This document shows, one piece after another, positions 1-6,809 of a stretch of DNA of 16,110 nt. Positions within the stretch are counted from its first letter, which is position 1. Each line of letters opens with the position of its first letter. The stretch is taken from positions 19,038 through 35,147 of the forward strand of contig QANA01000070.1 of assembly GCA_003149735.1 (NCBI GenBank). Direction: 5' to 3'. The notes beneath the pieces are model-generated. The model did not search any database. It was given only the letters and a program-made list of their open reading frames with translations, and was not told where the DNA came from. The position numbers were made by a program, and so were the translations under genes. The stretch is from Clostridiales bacterium (GTDB lineage Bacteria > Bacillota_A > Clostridia > Christensenellales > Christensenellaceae).

Positions 1-1
1 G

Positions 2-1276
2 ATGGTAATTTATGTGGTAATGCCGGGAGACAGCGTCTATTCCATTGCGGCGGAATATGGAATAAGTGCGGAAAAAATCATTGCCGACAACAGGCTGACG
101 GATGGAAACAGCCTGGCTGTAGGGCAGACGCTGGTCATACAGATCCCCAGCCAGGTACACACCGTTGCTGCCGGGGAATCGCTGTTGGAGATTGCGCGGC
201 AGTATGGTACGACTGTGGATGCACTGCTGCGCAACAATCCGGAATTAAATGGAAAAGCTTTGATTTATCCGGGTCAGGTGTTAACCATTTTTCTGGATAC
301 ACAGAGGCAGGGGAAACTGGCAGTAAACGGATATGCATATCCGTTTATTGAACAGGGAGAGTTGCGGCGGGTATTGCCGTATTTGACGTACTTAACCGTT
401 TTTACTTATGGGATTGATGGCGAAGGCAATTTGTTTGCGCCCGATGATACACAAATGATTCGAATGGCAAAGGAATATGGCGTGGCGCCGGTCATGCATA
501 TTTCCAGCTTGAATGCAGAAGGGTACTTTGATAATACACTTTCTACGGCTCTTCTGGAAAATCCTGATGCACAAAGCAATTTTATAGAACAAATGGTGCG
601 TGTAGTACAGGAAAAAGGGTATGAAGGGGTGGATATTGATTTTGAGTTTGTGCCGGCAGAGGAAGCAGAAGCATATATTCAATTGGTAACAGAGTTGCGG
701 ACAGCCGTCAATGCATTGGGATATGAAGTGATCGTGGCATTGGCTCCCAAAACATCAGCGACACAGAGGGGAATCTTGTATGAAGGGCATCAATATCAGG
801 GATTGGGCAGTGCGGCCGACCGTGTGCTGCTGATGACTTATGAATGGGGCTATACTTATGGGCCACCGATGGCTGTGGCTCCAATCAATAAAGTAGAGGA
901 AGTGGTCAGGTATGCTTTGACGGAAATTCCGCCGGAAAAAATCTATTTGGGTATTCCAGCATATGGATACGACTGGATTCTTCCCTATCAGCAGGGGCGC
1001 GCTGCCCGTTCACTGGGACCTCAGGAAGCAATCCAATTAGCCATTGCCAAACAGGCGCAAATAGAATATGACTATACGGCCCAGGCTCCCTATTTTTATT
1101 ATTGGCAGGGAGGAGAGCAACATGTTGTCTGGTTTGAGGATGCGCGAAGTGTGCGGGAAAAATTGGCTTTGGCGGAAGCCTATGATCTTTATGGCGTGGC
1201 ATATTGGAATTTGATGCGGCCTTTCCCACAAAACTGGTTGGTATTGAATGGCAATTATGAAATTATAAGGAAATAA
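2..1276 (+). CDS. sleL: LysM-LysM-GH18 spore cortex/peptidoglycan glycosidase (SleL/YaaH-like)
   Basis: The protein is 424 aa, close to the roughly 430 aa of Bacillus SleL/YaaH. Two LysM peptidoglycan-binding repeats (about residues 2-47 and 51-97, each with a (V/M)xxGxSxxxIAxxYG core) precede a glycoside hydrolase 18 barrel (about 106-410). The GH18 catalytic motif DxDxE is present as VDIDFEF, with D211, D213 and the acid/base E215. LLMTYEWG (276-283) and the late YWNL (401-404) are further GH18 signatures. Family members are N-acetylglucosaminidases that degrade spore cortex fragments during germination or act on the coat. There is no signal peptide, as expected for a spore protein made in the mother cell. 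The ATG lies at the second base of the window, so its ribosome binding site is not visible; MVIYVV leads straight into the first LysM as in homologues, so the protein looks complete. The nearby SASP genes agree with a sporulation role. The exact cleavage specificity cannot be read from sequence. Confidence 0.88.
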   Translation: MVIYVVMPGDSVYSIAAEYGISAEKIIADNRLTDGNSLAVGQTLVIQIPSQVHTVAAGESLLEIARQYGTTVDALLRNNPELNGKALIYPGQVLTIFLDTQRQGKLAVNGYAYPFIEQGELRRVLPYLTYLTVFTYGIDGEGNLFAPDDTQMIRMAKEYGVAPVMHISSLNAEGYFDNTLSTALLENPDAQSNFIEQMVRVVQEKGYEGVDIDFEFVPAEEAEAYIQLVTELRTAVNALGYEVIVALAPKTSATQRGILYEGHQYQGLGSAADRVLLMTYEWGYTYGPPMAVAPINKVEEVVRYALTEIPPEKIYLGIPAYGYDWILPYQQGRAARSLGPQEAIQLAIAKQAQIEYDYTAQAPYFYYWQGGEQHVVWFEDARSVREKLALAEAYDLYGVAYWNLMRPFPQNWLVLNGNYEIIRK

Positions 1277-1306
1277 AAAGCGGAGGGATTTCCCTCCGCT
1301 TTTTGA
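1276..1306. terminator. Bidirectional rho-independent terminator between the GH18 gene and the SASP genes
   Basis: A perfect 13-bp stem AAAAGCGGAGGGA / TCCCTCCGCTTTT (1277-1304) with a minimal TT loop starts at the stop codon of the GH18 gene. It has T residues on the plus strand and, read the other way, also ends in a T run. It can therefore serve both the plus-strand GH18 gene and the minus-strand SASP gene that ends at 1316. Confidence 0.9.
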
Positions 1307-1315
1307 AAAGCCACT

Positions 1316-1534
1316 TTACTTATTGGCCATGGACTTTTCAACCTCTTCGATCATTCTCTTGACCATATAGCCGCCTACATAACCGGCTTCTTTGGAAGTA
1401 AGATCGCCGTTATAGCCTTTTTTGAGGTCGACTCCGATCTCGTTTGCAATCTCATACTTCATGTTTTCCATCTTCTGTCTTGCAGCAGCAGTATCTACCG
1501 TGAGCTTGTTGCTGTTATTGTTTCTGGAATCCAT
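1316..1534 (-). CDS. Alpha/beta-type small acid-soluble spore protein (SASP), copy 1
   Basis: A 72-aa protein of the alpha/beta SASP family. These coat and protect DNA in the dormant spore and are degraded at germination by the GPR protease. It has the family core MKYEIANEIGVDL (about 25-37), including the GPR cleavage position at E28-I29, then YNGDLTSKEAGYVGGYMVKRMIE (41-63), the GG-containing DNA-binding helix region. A strong AAAGGAGG (1543-1550 on the complementary strand) lies 8 nt before the ATG. The N-terminus (about residues 1-20, Asn/Ser-rich) differs from copy 2. Expression is expected in the forespore under sigma-G, but I found no convincing promoter of its own in the 40-nt gap after copy 2, so it may be read through from that gene. 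Identity is secure; the specific SASP subtype name is not. Confidence 0.95.
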   Translation of the reverse strand: MDSRNNNSNKLTVDTAAARQKMENMKYEIANEIGVDLKKGYNGDLTSKEAGYVGGYMVKRMIEEVEKSMANK

Positions 1535-1574
1535 CGATATAGCCTCCTTTCTGCAGTATTTATGCTTGTTTTAC

Positions 1575-1772
1575 TTATTTCTGATACTGTTCGATCATTT
1601 TTTTTACCATGTAACCGCCGACGGTGCCGTTCTGCTTTGCAGTCAGGTCGCCATTGTAGCCTTCTTTCAGGTTAATGCCCTGTTCCTTAGCAATTTCGAA
1701 CTTCATATTATTCAAATATTCCTTTGCCTCGGGAACTACGACACGGCTGGATTTGCCGGATGACTTAGCCAT
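1575..1772 (-). CDS. Alpha/beta-type small acid-soluble spore protein (SASP), copy 2
   Basis: A 65-aa paralogue of the neighbouring SASP with the same core: NNMKFEIAKEQGINL (21-35, GPR site at E26-I27) and GYNGDLTAKQNGTVGGYMVK (38-57). I chose the ATG at 1772 although the frame stays open to an upstream ATG at 1868. The reasons are that GGAGGTG sits 5 nt before the chosen ATG (1778-1784) and that the extra 32 residues have no SASP character. It lies 40 nt upstream of copy 1 in the same direction, so the two form a tandem duplicate. Role: DNA saturation in the spore, protecting against UV and heat, and an amino-acid reserve at germination. Confidence 0.95.
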   Translation of the reverse strand: MAKSSGKSSRVVVPEAKEYLNNMKFEIAKEQGINLKEGYNGDLTAKQNGTVGGYMVKKMIEQYQK

Positions 1773-1844
1773 ATTTTCACCTCCATTTTTATAGTGCAGG
1801 CAAGAAGCGCTGCGGACGCGGCAGATTTTTATTGCTGCGTTATC

Positions 1845-1874
1845 TATAATTTTCCCGAAAATCGTCAATATACT
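1845..1874 (-). promoter_or_regulatory. Candidate forespore (sigma-G-like) promoter for the SASP pair
   Basis: On the minus strand AGTATA (1869-1874) and ATTATA (1845-1850) are 18 nt apart. This loosely resembles the sigma-G pattern (xxATA at -35, CATxxTA at -10) and gives a leader of about 65 nt before SASP copy 2. The -10 match is imperfect and the region is AT-rich. Function is inferred mainly from position. Confidence 0.3.
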
Positions 1875-1911
1875 CTGGTAAAATCTTTTTTTTCTGAAAA
1901 ATATTGGAAAT

Positions 1912-1934
1912 AAAAAAAGCGCTTACGCGCTTTC
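1912..1934 (-). terminator. Rho-independent terminator of the HAD phosphatase gene
   Basis: A 7-bp stem AAAGCGC / GCGCTTT (1916-1922 with 1927-1933) has a TTAC/GTAA loop and is followed on the minus strand by seven T residues. It lies 16 nt past the stop codon of the HAD gene. Confidence 0.85.
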
Positions 1935-1948
1935 AAAAATCCATCTTT

Positions 1949-2719
1949 TCAAGAATTCAGATGTAAAAAATTTTCAATCCAGCAAGCTACACCGTCTTCC
2001 TGTACGGAAGAAGTTACTTCTCCTGCCAACGCTTGTACTTCTACCGGTGCGTTGCCTACTACAACACTGTGCCCGGCAGTGCGCAGCATAGCTGCATCAT
2101 TCATACTGTCCCCAAAACAGTATGTGCTCGAGATCGGAACGTGGTAATAAGCGGCAATATCTTCAATGGCTTTTCCTTTATGCTGGCCTTTTTGTATTAT
2201 TTCATAATAAACATTGCTGTTATTAATAATAGAAAGGTTATGTTGCATAATAAAAGTCTCCACTTCTTTGGGCATGGGGACCTGGAATAAAGTCAGTTTA
2301 TGTACTGGCATGTCCCGGAATTGAGCGGCGTATTCAGAAAAGGAATGTACTTCGGGGACGATATCCGGCTCAGTCGATGCGCGGTGATAGAATAAAATCC
2401 GTTTTTCTCCTTCCACAGCGCCATCTAATTGCCAATGTTCGAATAATTGAAGCAGTTGCAACAGCAGCTTGGAATCCAGGCGGCGTTCCCAGGCCAAAGT
2501 CCCGTTAATAAATGTAGCGGCACCGCAGGCAGTGGCATAACAATCGAAAGGCAACTCCACCGCTGCTTTGGGAAGATGCCCATAACATCTTCCGGTACAT
2601 AGGATGATTTTATGCCCCTGTTGCCGTAAAGCCTGGAGCGCCCGACGAGTGCGTTGTGAAATACCTTCGGTTCCACGCTGATGAAGCGTGCCATCATAAT
2701 CAAAGAAAAAAAGCTTCAT
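1949..2719 (-). CDS. Cof-type HAD-superfamily phosphatase (class IIB)
   Basis: A 256-aa soluble hydrolase of the Cof/YidA-like HAD group. Motif I DYDGT (7-11) carries the nucleophile D7 and acid/base D9. Motif II is the TGR at 42-44 after a hydrophobic strand. K183 in the HKGKA segment corresponds to motif III. Motif IV is GDSMND (203-208) with the Mg-binding aspartates. The cap domain lies between motifs II and III, as in class IIB. Family members dephosphorylate sugar phosphates, FMN or similar small molecules; the substrate cannot be told here. The start is fixed by motif I, which begins seven residues in. No good ribosome binding site lies at normal spacing: the only AGGAGA is 17 nt before this ATG and next to another ATG (see findings). 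Confidence 0.9.
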   Translation of the reverse strand: MKLFFFDYDGTLHQRGTEGISQRTRRALQALRQQGHKIILCTGRCYGHLPKAAVELPFDCYATACGAATFINGTLAWERRLDSKLLLQLLQLFEHWQLDGAVEGEKRILFYHRASTEPDIVPEVHSFSEYAAQFRDMPVHKLTLFQVPMPKEVETFIMQHNLSIINNSNVYYEIIQKGQHKGKAIEDIAAYYHVPISSTYCFGDSMNDAAMLRTAGHSVVVGNAPVEVQALAGEVTSSVQEDGVACWIENFLHLNS

Positions 2720-2736
2720 TGGTAATAAAAAAACAT
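2716..2736 (-). other. Possible six-codon leader ORF overlapping the HAD start
   Basis: An ATG at 2736 opens a six-codon frame (MFFYYQ) whose TGA overlaps the HAD ATG as ATGA. The AGGAGA at 2737-2742 directly abuts this ATG, which is closer than ideal. Translation is not demonstrated. Confidence 0.2.
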
Positions 2737-2757
2737 TCTCCTGTAAAATTAGTTTAT

Positions 2758-2786
2758 ATTATAACATAAATTGACAGAAGAAATCA
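2758..2786 (-). promoter_or_regulatory. Candidate extended -10 sigma-A promoter for the HAD gene
   Basis: On the minus strand TGTTATAAT is a perfect extended -10 (TATAAT at 2758-2763). The -35 candidate TGATTT (2781-2786) is weak, at 17-nt spacing. The start of transcription would fall near 2751, about 30 nt before the HAD ATG, so the HAD gene can be expressed separately from radC. Confidence 0.6.
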
Positions 2787-2814
2787 TCATTTTACAAGAT
2801 GTGGAAAAGCGGAA

Positions 2815-3594
2815 TTATGTTTCTGATGCTTCTGCTTCGGAAGCATAAGCAACGCCTGAACTGCTGTCGGCAGCGGAATCGAGAGAGCGCGTAAACAGAG
2901 TATTGATATGAGAGCGCTTATCTGCAAAACTATAATATTTTTGCCCGCAAACAATGATATGATCACTTAATTGAATTTCGAGACGTGAAAGAGTTTGTAC
3001 CAATTCCTGAGTGACAGCGATATCCTGGCGGCTGGGCAGCACATTGCCGCCAGGATGATTATGTGCAAGAATCAAGCGGGAAGCGTTGTGGCGCAGCGCA
3101 ATAGCGGCAATTTCCCGTGCCGAAACGGGAACAGAATCGACAGAACCTTCCATGACGATGCATTTATGGAGCACGCGGTAAGAAGTATCCAAACAAATCA
3201 GATACAGACATTCAGTCTTGCGCCCGAACAGCAGAGAAGAAATGTATTTAGCTGCCTGAGTGCTGGTGGAAAGAAAGGTTTCCTCATTTTGCTGTGCGAA
3301 AAGACGATGAGCGACAGGAGCGAACAGGAGTAACAAAGAAGCAGAAATTTCTCCAATGCCGGAAACTTTGCATAACTCTTCTTTCTCCGCATGCAGTACC
3401 GCAGAAAGGGAGCCGAACGTATTGAGCAAGCGATGGGCCAATTGATTGGTATCTATGCGGGGCCGCGCGTAGGACAGAATCAGTTCCAGCACTTCATGAT
3501 CAGCGAAGCTTTCCAGACCGGCTATGGCAAAGCGCTCTCGCAGTCTGCTGCGATGACCTTGATGCAGATGGGAGGATGATTTGCTTTGATCCAT
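2815..3594 (-). CDS. radC: RadC family protein (UPF0758, JAB/MPN domain)
   Basis: A 259-aa RadC-like protein. The N-terminal part (about 10-90) has the conserved HRSRLRERF and the helix-hairpin-helix segment VSGIGEISA (77-85). The C-terminal part is a JAB1/MPN metallo-domain with the JAMM residues H178, H180, S188 and D191 in HNHPGG...PSRQD. Members bind zinc and resemble deubiquitinase-like peptidases, but the cellular role is unclear; the old DNA-repair link of radC is not supported. The chosen ATG is preceded by AAAGGA, with about 10 nt of spacing. Unusually, the protein continues about 35 residues past the YYSF strand where many homologues end, with a Ser/Ala/Glu-rich tail (239-259). It is divergent from the alanyl-tRNA synthetase gene, and HAD lies 95 nt downstream. 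Confidence 0.9.
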   Translation of the reverse strand: MDQSKSSSHLHQGHRSRLRERFAIAGLESFADHEVLELILSYARPRIDTNQLAHRLLNTFGSLSAVLHAEKEELCKVSGIGEISASLLLLFAPVAHRLFAQQNEETFLSTSTQAAKYISSLLFGRKTECLYLICLDTSYRVLHKCIVMEGSVDSVPVSAREIAAIALRHNASRLILAHNHPGGNVLPSRQDIAVTQELVQTLSRLEIQLSDHIIVCGQKYYSFADKRSHINTLFTRSLDSAADSSSGVAYASEAEASET

Positions 3595-3634
3595 AAAAAA
3601 TACTTCCTTTCAGGAGAACGTAGAGTGCAAAAGG

Positions 3635-3651
3635 CTTTTTCTGCGAAAAAG
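3635..3651 (-). other. Short hairpin in the radC leader
   Basis: CTTTTTC (3635-3641) and GAAAAAG (3645-3651) form a perfect 7-bp stem with a three-base loop, 40-57 nt upstream of radC. It has no associated T run for radC transcription, and the AT content makes its stability modest. Function unknown. Confidence 0.3.
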
Positions 3652-3662
3652 TACCATTAAGA

Positions 3663-3692
3663 TTGACAATCTGCGCTATACGATAATATAAT
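3663..3692 (+). promoter_or_regulatory. Sigma-A promoter of the alaS-mscL unit
   Basis: TTGACA (3663-3668) and TATAAT (3687-3692) are both perfect consensus hexamers with an 18-nt spacer. The predicted start near 3699 gives a leader of about 90 nt. That leader contains a small GGCAG/CTGCC inverted repeat (3705-3709 with 3724-3728). It is too short for a tRNA-Ala T-box, and I see no T-box core. Confidence 0.85.
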
Positions 3693-3789
3693 TTATTTTG
3701 TATAGGCAGGAGCGGAATGCATACTGCCCTAAACATCATAAAACGATTCTTAACAGTATCATATCATATTTTAACAGGAGAATACATCA

Positions 3790-5586
3790 GTGAAACAATT
3801 GACAAGCAGACAACTTCGGAGCCTTTGGTTGGAATTTTTTAAATCCAAGGGTCATACTATAATTCCCTCTGCCTCTTTGATCCCGGAAAACGACCCTACC
3901 GTGCTGTTTACAACAGCGGGCATGCATCCGTTGGTTCCCTATCTGTTGGGTGAAAAGCATCCGGCAGGCACAAGATTGACCGACGTGCAGAAATGTGTGC
4001 GTACCGGTGATATTGATGAAGTGGGCGATGCTTCCCATTGCACGTTTTTTGAAATGTTGGGCAACTGGTCGTTGGGTGATTATTTTAAAAAAGAGGCTAT
4101 TTCCTGGAGCTTTGAGTTCCTGACCGATGAAAAATGGTTGGGCATTCCTAAGGACAAACTGTATTTTACCTGTTTTGCAGGAGATGAAAATGCTCCCCGC
4201 GATATGGAATCCTATCAACATTGGAGAGATATGGGCGTGGAAGAGAGCCATATTTTCTTCCTTGATAAAGAACACAATTGGTGGGGCCCGGCAGGTGTGA
4301 CCGGTCCGTGCGGCCCGGATACCGAAATGTTTATCGATACCGGCAAGCCCGCATGCAGCGACCACTGCGATCCTTCCTGCTCCTGCGGAAAGTATCTGGA
4401 GATCTGGAATGACGTCTTTATGGAATATAATAAGAATGAAAAAGGCGAGTTTGAACCGCTGGCACACAAGAATGTAGATACCGGCATGGGGCTCGATCGA
4501 ACCATATGCATTCTGCAGGGAAAGAAATCGGTCTATGATACGGATGTATTTGCAGATATTCTGGCTAAGATCAGTGAACTTTCGGGCAAAAATTATGAAG
4601 ATGATGAGGAAACCACAAAGGCGTTCCGCATTGTGGCCGATCATGTGCGGTGTGCAACCTTTATCATCGGTGATGAGAAAGGTGTTACTCCTTCCAATGT
4701 GGATCAGGGATATGTATTGCGCAGATTGCTCAGGCGAGCGATTCGTTTTGCTATGAAATTGGGTATTGAGCAAGGCGGATTACCTCAGGTTGCTCAGCAG
4801 GTGATCACTCAGTATGGAGATATCTATCCTGAACTGGAAGCAAATCGCGAGAAAATTTTAAGCGAAATTGCCCAGGAAGAGGAACGCTTCTCCCGCACGA
4901 TTAATCAGGGAATGAAAGAGTTTGATAAGCTGGTCACTTATCTGAAAACAAAGGAAATCCCAGGGAAGAGCGCTTTCCGCCTGTATGATACATTTGGTTT
5001 CCCCATTGAGTTTACCATGGAACTGGCGGCAGAAAAGGGATTTACCGTTGACGAAGCAGGTTATCAAGAGGCATTTAAAAAGCATCAGGAAAAATCCCAT
5101 GCCGGTGCCGAACAGAGATTCAAAGGCGGCCTGGCAGATACCGGAGAGGCCACTGCACGCCTGCATACCGCGACGCATCTGTTGCTGGCCGGCCTTAAAA
5201 AAATTTTGGCTGATGATACTATTATGCAGAAAGGCAGCAATATTACGGCAGAGCGCTTGCGCTTTGACTTCAGTTTCCCCCGCCCATTGACGGCTGAGGA
5301 GAAACAGGCGGTCGAAGATTTTGTCAACGAGGCAATTGCAGCGGACGTGACCGTAGAATGCAAGGAGATGAGCCTGGAAGAAGCGAGAGAACAAAATGCA
5401 ACAGGCGTATTTGGCTCCAAATATGGCGATGTTGTAAAAGTATATAATATCGAAGGCTGGAGCAAGGAGATCTGTGGCGGACCTCATGCAGCACATACGG
5501 GTGAATTAGGCAAATTCAAAATCCAAAAAGAACAGAGCTCTTCTGCAGGTGTGCGCCGAATTCGTGCAATACTGACACAGGATTAA
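3790..5586 (+). CDS. alaS: Compact alanyl-tRNA synthetase lacking the linker barrel and C-Ala domains
   Basis: A 598-aa class II synthetase that would charge tRNA-Ala with alanine in the cytosol. Usual bacterial AlaRS is about 870-880 aa. Present: the class II catalytic core with motif 2 TFFEMLGNWSLGDYFK (85-100) and motif 3 GMGLDR (232-237), the helical tRNA-recognition region to about 430, and an intact editing site with H459 and H463 (HTATH) plus C562 and H566 (CGGPH, usually CGGTH). Missing: most of the roughly 100-residue barrel domain that normally separates the helical and editing domains (only about 25 residues here), and everything after the editing domain (DHHA1/oligomerisation and C-Ala). 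A cysteine cluster C189, C193, C197, C199 precedes the conserved EIWN. The start is GTG, with AGGAG 9-10 nt upstream. mscL follows 39 nt downstream. Whether this is the only AlaRS or an accessory copy or editing-focused paralogue cannot be judged from this window. Confidence 0.9.
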   Translation: MKQLTSRQLRSLWLEFFKSKGHTIIPSASLIPENDPTVLFTTAGMHPLVPYLLGEKHPAGTRLTDVQKCVRTGDIDEVGDASHCTFFEMLGNWSLGDYFKKEAISWSFEFLTDEKWLGIPKDKLYFTCFAGDENAPRDMESYQHWRDMGVEESHIFFLDKEHNWWGPAGVTGPCGPDTEMFIDTGKPACSDHCDPSCSCGKYLEIWNDVFMEYNKNEKGEFEPLAHKNVDTGMGLDRTICILQGKKSVYDTDVFADILAKISELSGKNYEDDEETTKAFRIVADHVRCATFIIGDEKGVTPSNVDQGYVLRRLLRRAIRFAMKLGIEQGGLPQVAQQVITQYGDIYPELEANREKILSEIAQEEERFSRTINQGMKEFDKLVTYLKTKEIPGKSAFRLYDTFGFPIEFTMELAAEKGFTVDEAGYQEAFKKHQEKSHAGAEQRFKGGLADTGEATARLHTATHLLLAGLKKILADDTIMQKGSNITAERLRFDFSFPRPLTAEEKQAVEDFVNEAIAADVTVECKEMSLEEAREQNATGVFGSKYGDVVKVYNIEGWSKEICGGPHAAHTGELGKFKIQKEQSSSAGVRRIRAILTQD

Positions 5587-5588
5587 AT

Positions 5589-5607
5589 CTGCCGAAAAAT
5601 TTGGCAG
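5589..5607 (+). other. Intergenic hairpin between alaS and mscL
   Basis: CTGCC (5589-5593) and GGCAG (5603-5607) can pair immediately after the alaS stop. No T run follows, so this is not a standard terminator. It may be a processing or stability element between the two cistrons. Pairing is short. Confidence 0.35.
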
Positions 5608-5625
5608 AAATGCGAGGAAAATAAG

Positions 5626-6114
5626 ATGAAAAAATTATTTGGAGAGTTCAAAGCATTCATTTCGCGCGGCAATGTGCTGGATATGGCTGTCGGTGTTATC
5701 ATCGGCAGTGCCTTCACCGCAATTGTCAACTCCTTGGTCAATGATATTTTCATGCCGCTGTTGGGTGTATTGACGGGCGGCCTGGATTTTTCATCGCTGA
5801 CGATTAAGCTGGCCAGTGATGAGGCAATTCAGGCAGCAATTGATGCAGGAAAGACGCCGGCAATGCTCAAATATGGTTCTTTTATTGCGGCCATTATTAA
5901 CTTCCTGCTGATTGCGTTGGTGATTTTTGCTGTGACCAAGACTATCAGCGCTCTGCGGGAACGTGCAAAGAAGAACGAAACGCAGGAGGAAGAGAAGGAG
6001 AAGCGGCTGTGCCCCTATTGCAGAAGCGAAATTGCAGAGGACGCAACTCGCTGCCCACACTGCACTTCTATGTTGGAACTTCCGCAACAGGAAGAAACTG
6101 TTCAATCGGAATAA
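5626..6114 (+). CDS. mscL: Large-conductance mechanosensitive channel with C-terminal zinc ribbon
   Basis: A 162-aa inner-membrane channel that opens under membrane tension to release solutes on osmotic downshock. The N-terminus MKKLFGEFKAFISRGNVLDMAVGVIIG is highly characteristic of MscL. TM1 spans about 15-45 and TM2 about 84-106, separated by a periplasmic loop. The cytoplasmic tail is a charged helix (107-127) followed by a zinc-ribbon-like module with C129, C132, C143 and C146 (CPYC...CPHC), then a short acidic end. Escherichia coli MscL is about 136 aa and lacks this module; similar tails occur in some Firmicutes MscL. GAGGAAA lies 5 nt before the ATG. The gene probably shares the alaS promoter, as there is only a 39-nt gap and no terminator. 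Confidence 0.95.
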   Translation: MKKLFGEFKAFISRGNVLDMAVGVIIGSAFTAIVNSLVNDIFMPLLGVLTGGLDFSSLTIKLASDEAIQAAIDAGKTPAMLKYGSFIAAIINFLLIALVIFAVTKTISALRERAKKNETQEEEKEKRLCPYCRSEIAEDATRCPHCTSMLELPQQEETVQSE

Positions 6115-6150
6115 GCAAAAATCCTTTTGGAATAAAACTTGAGTAAACGA

Positions 6151-6184
6151 AAACGGCATGATATCAGAATCATGCCGTTTTATT
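6151..6184. terminator. Bidirectional terminator between mscL and the ABC permease gene
   Basis: A perfect 12-bp stem AAACGGCATGAT / ATCATGCCGTTT (6151-6162 with 6169-6180) has a six-base loop, with T residues after it on both strands. It ends the mscL unit (+) and the convergent permease gene (-). Confidence 0.92.
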
Positions 6185-6191
6185 ATGCTGC

Positions 6192-6809
6192 TTACCATTC
6201 GCGTTTTTGATAAAGTTTGATGGATAGGATCCATGATATTCCGAAAATGAGGATGGAAGCAATTCCAACAATGAGATTTATGGCAGGTGTGAAGGAAATC
6301 GCAGGAATGCCTTCAGACGGATTCCAAATGCCAAGGATAGCGCAAAAACTGCCGATTATAATGTAATATGCAATACGTCCTTTTTCTGCACCGAATTTAT
6401 AGACGGGCGGTAAAAGAAAGGCCGATGGCAATAGCAACAGGGGAATAAAGTTTAAGGCTAATTCTGCGATTTGGCCGAAAGCAAATGTTTTCCGGTATAA
6501 CATGGCAGCAGTCTGCACGAAAAGAAGTGCGATGGCAGTTAAGGTACCAAAAATGAGACTGACTATGTATTTGCAAGATACGACCTGCACTCTGCTGCAA
6601 GGAAGTGTTTCCGCATAGATGTTCCACCGATCCTTTTCTTCATAGGAAATCAGAGTCATAGCAGCGATACTGGAAAAAATGCATGGATAGTAAAGAAAAA
6701 ACACATAATCGTTAAAAAAGGAAGCTGCGATAAAAACGAATGCGACCAAAAATAAAGAACGAAGATAATTCTTTGCCGTATAGTAGTCTTTCAGTAAAAG
6801 TCCTTTCAT
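6192..6809 (-). CDS. ABC-2 type transporter permease subunit (ABC2_membrane_5-like)
   Basis: A 205-aa polytopic membrane protein with about six hydrophobic segments (roughly 18-35, 36-55, 80-103, 115-136, 145-163, 173-197). The segment YEEKDRWNIYAETLPCSRVQVVSCKYI (56-82) fits the cytoplasmic motif of the ABC2_membrane_5 family (pattern D..W..Y..TLP.SR..VV..KY). Its ATG overlaps the stop codon of the ATPase gene as ATGA, so the two should be translationally coupled and form one transporter. Such GntR-ATPase-permease sets (YtrABC-like) are often induced by cell-wall or antimicrobial-peptide stress, but the substrate here is not readable. The gene is last in its operon, with the shared terminator directly after. 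Confidence 0.85.
   Translation of the reverse strand: MKGLLLKDYYTAKNYLRSLFLVAFVFIAASFFNDYVFFLYYPCIFSSIAAMTLISYEEKDRWNIYAETLPCSRVQVVSCKYIVSLIFGTLTAIALLFVQTAAMLYRKTFAFGQIAELALNFIPLLLLPSAFLLPPVYKFGAEKGRIAYYIIIGSFCAILGIWNPSEGIPAISFTPAINLIVGIASILIFGISWILSIKLYQKREW

Noticed and set aside
1557..1587. Separate sigma-G promoter for SASP copy 1
   Set aside because: A CATAAATA-like -10 exists, but transcription would start on the ribosome binding site itself, and the -35 is poor.
1422..1763. 113-codon hydrophobic plus-strand frame opposite the SASP pair
   Set aside because: It looks like a membrane protein only because it is the complement of SASP codons; no ribosome binding site or promoter.
3693..3789. 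T-box or other riboswitch upstream of alaS
   Set aside because: The leader is only about 90 nt, with no T-box core sequence or antiterminator/terminator pair, only a 5-bp hairpin.
3787..4773. 328-codon open frame on the minus strand opposite alaS
   Set aside because: It lies entirely antisense to a gene with unmistakable AlaRS motifs, has no ribosome binding site and shows no recognisable domain. It arises from codon bias in the sense gene.
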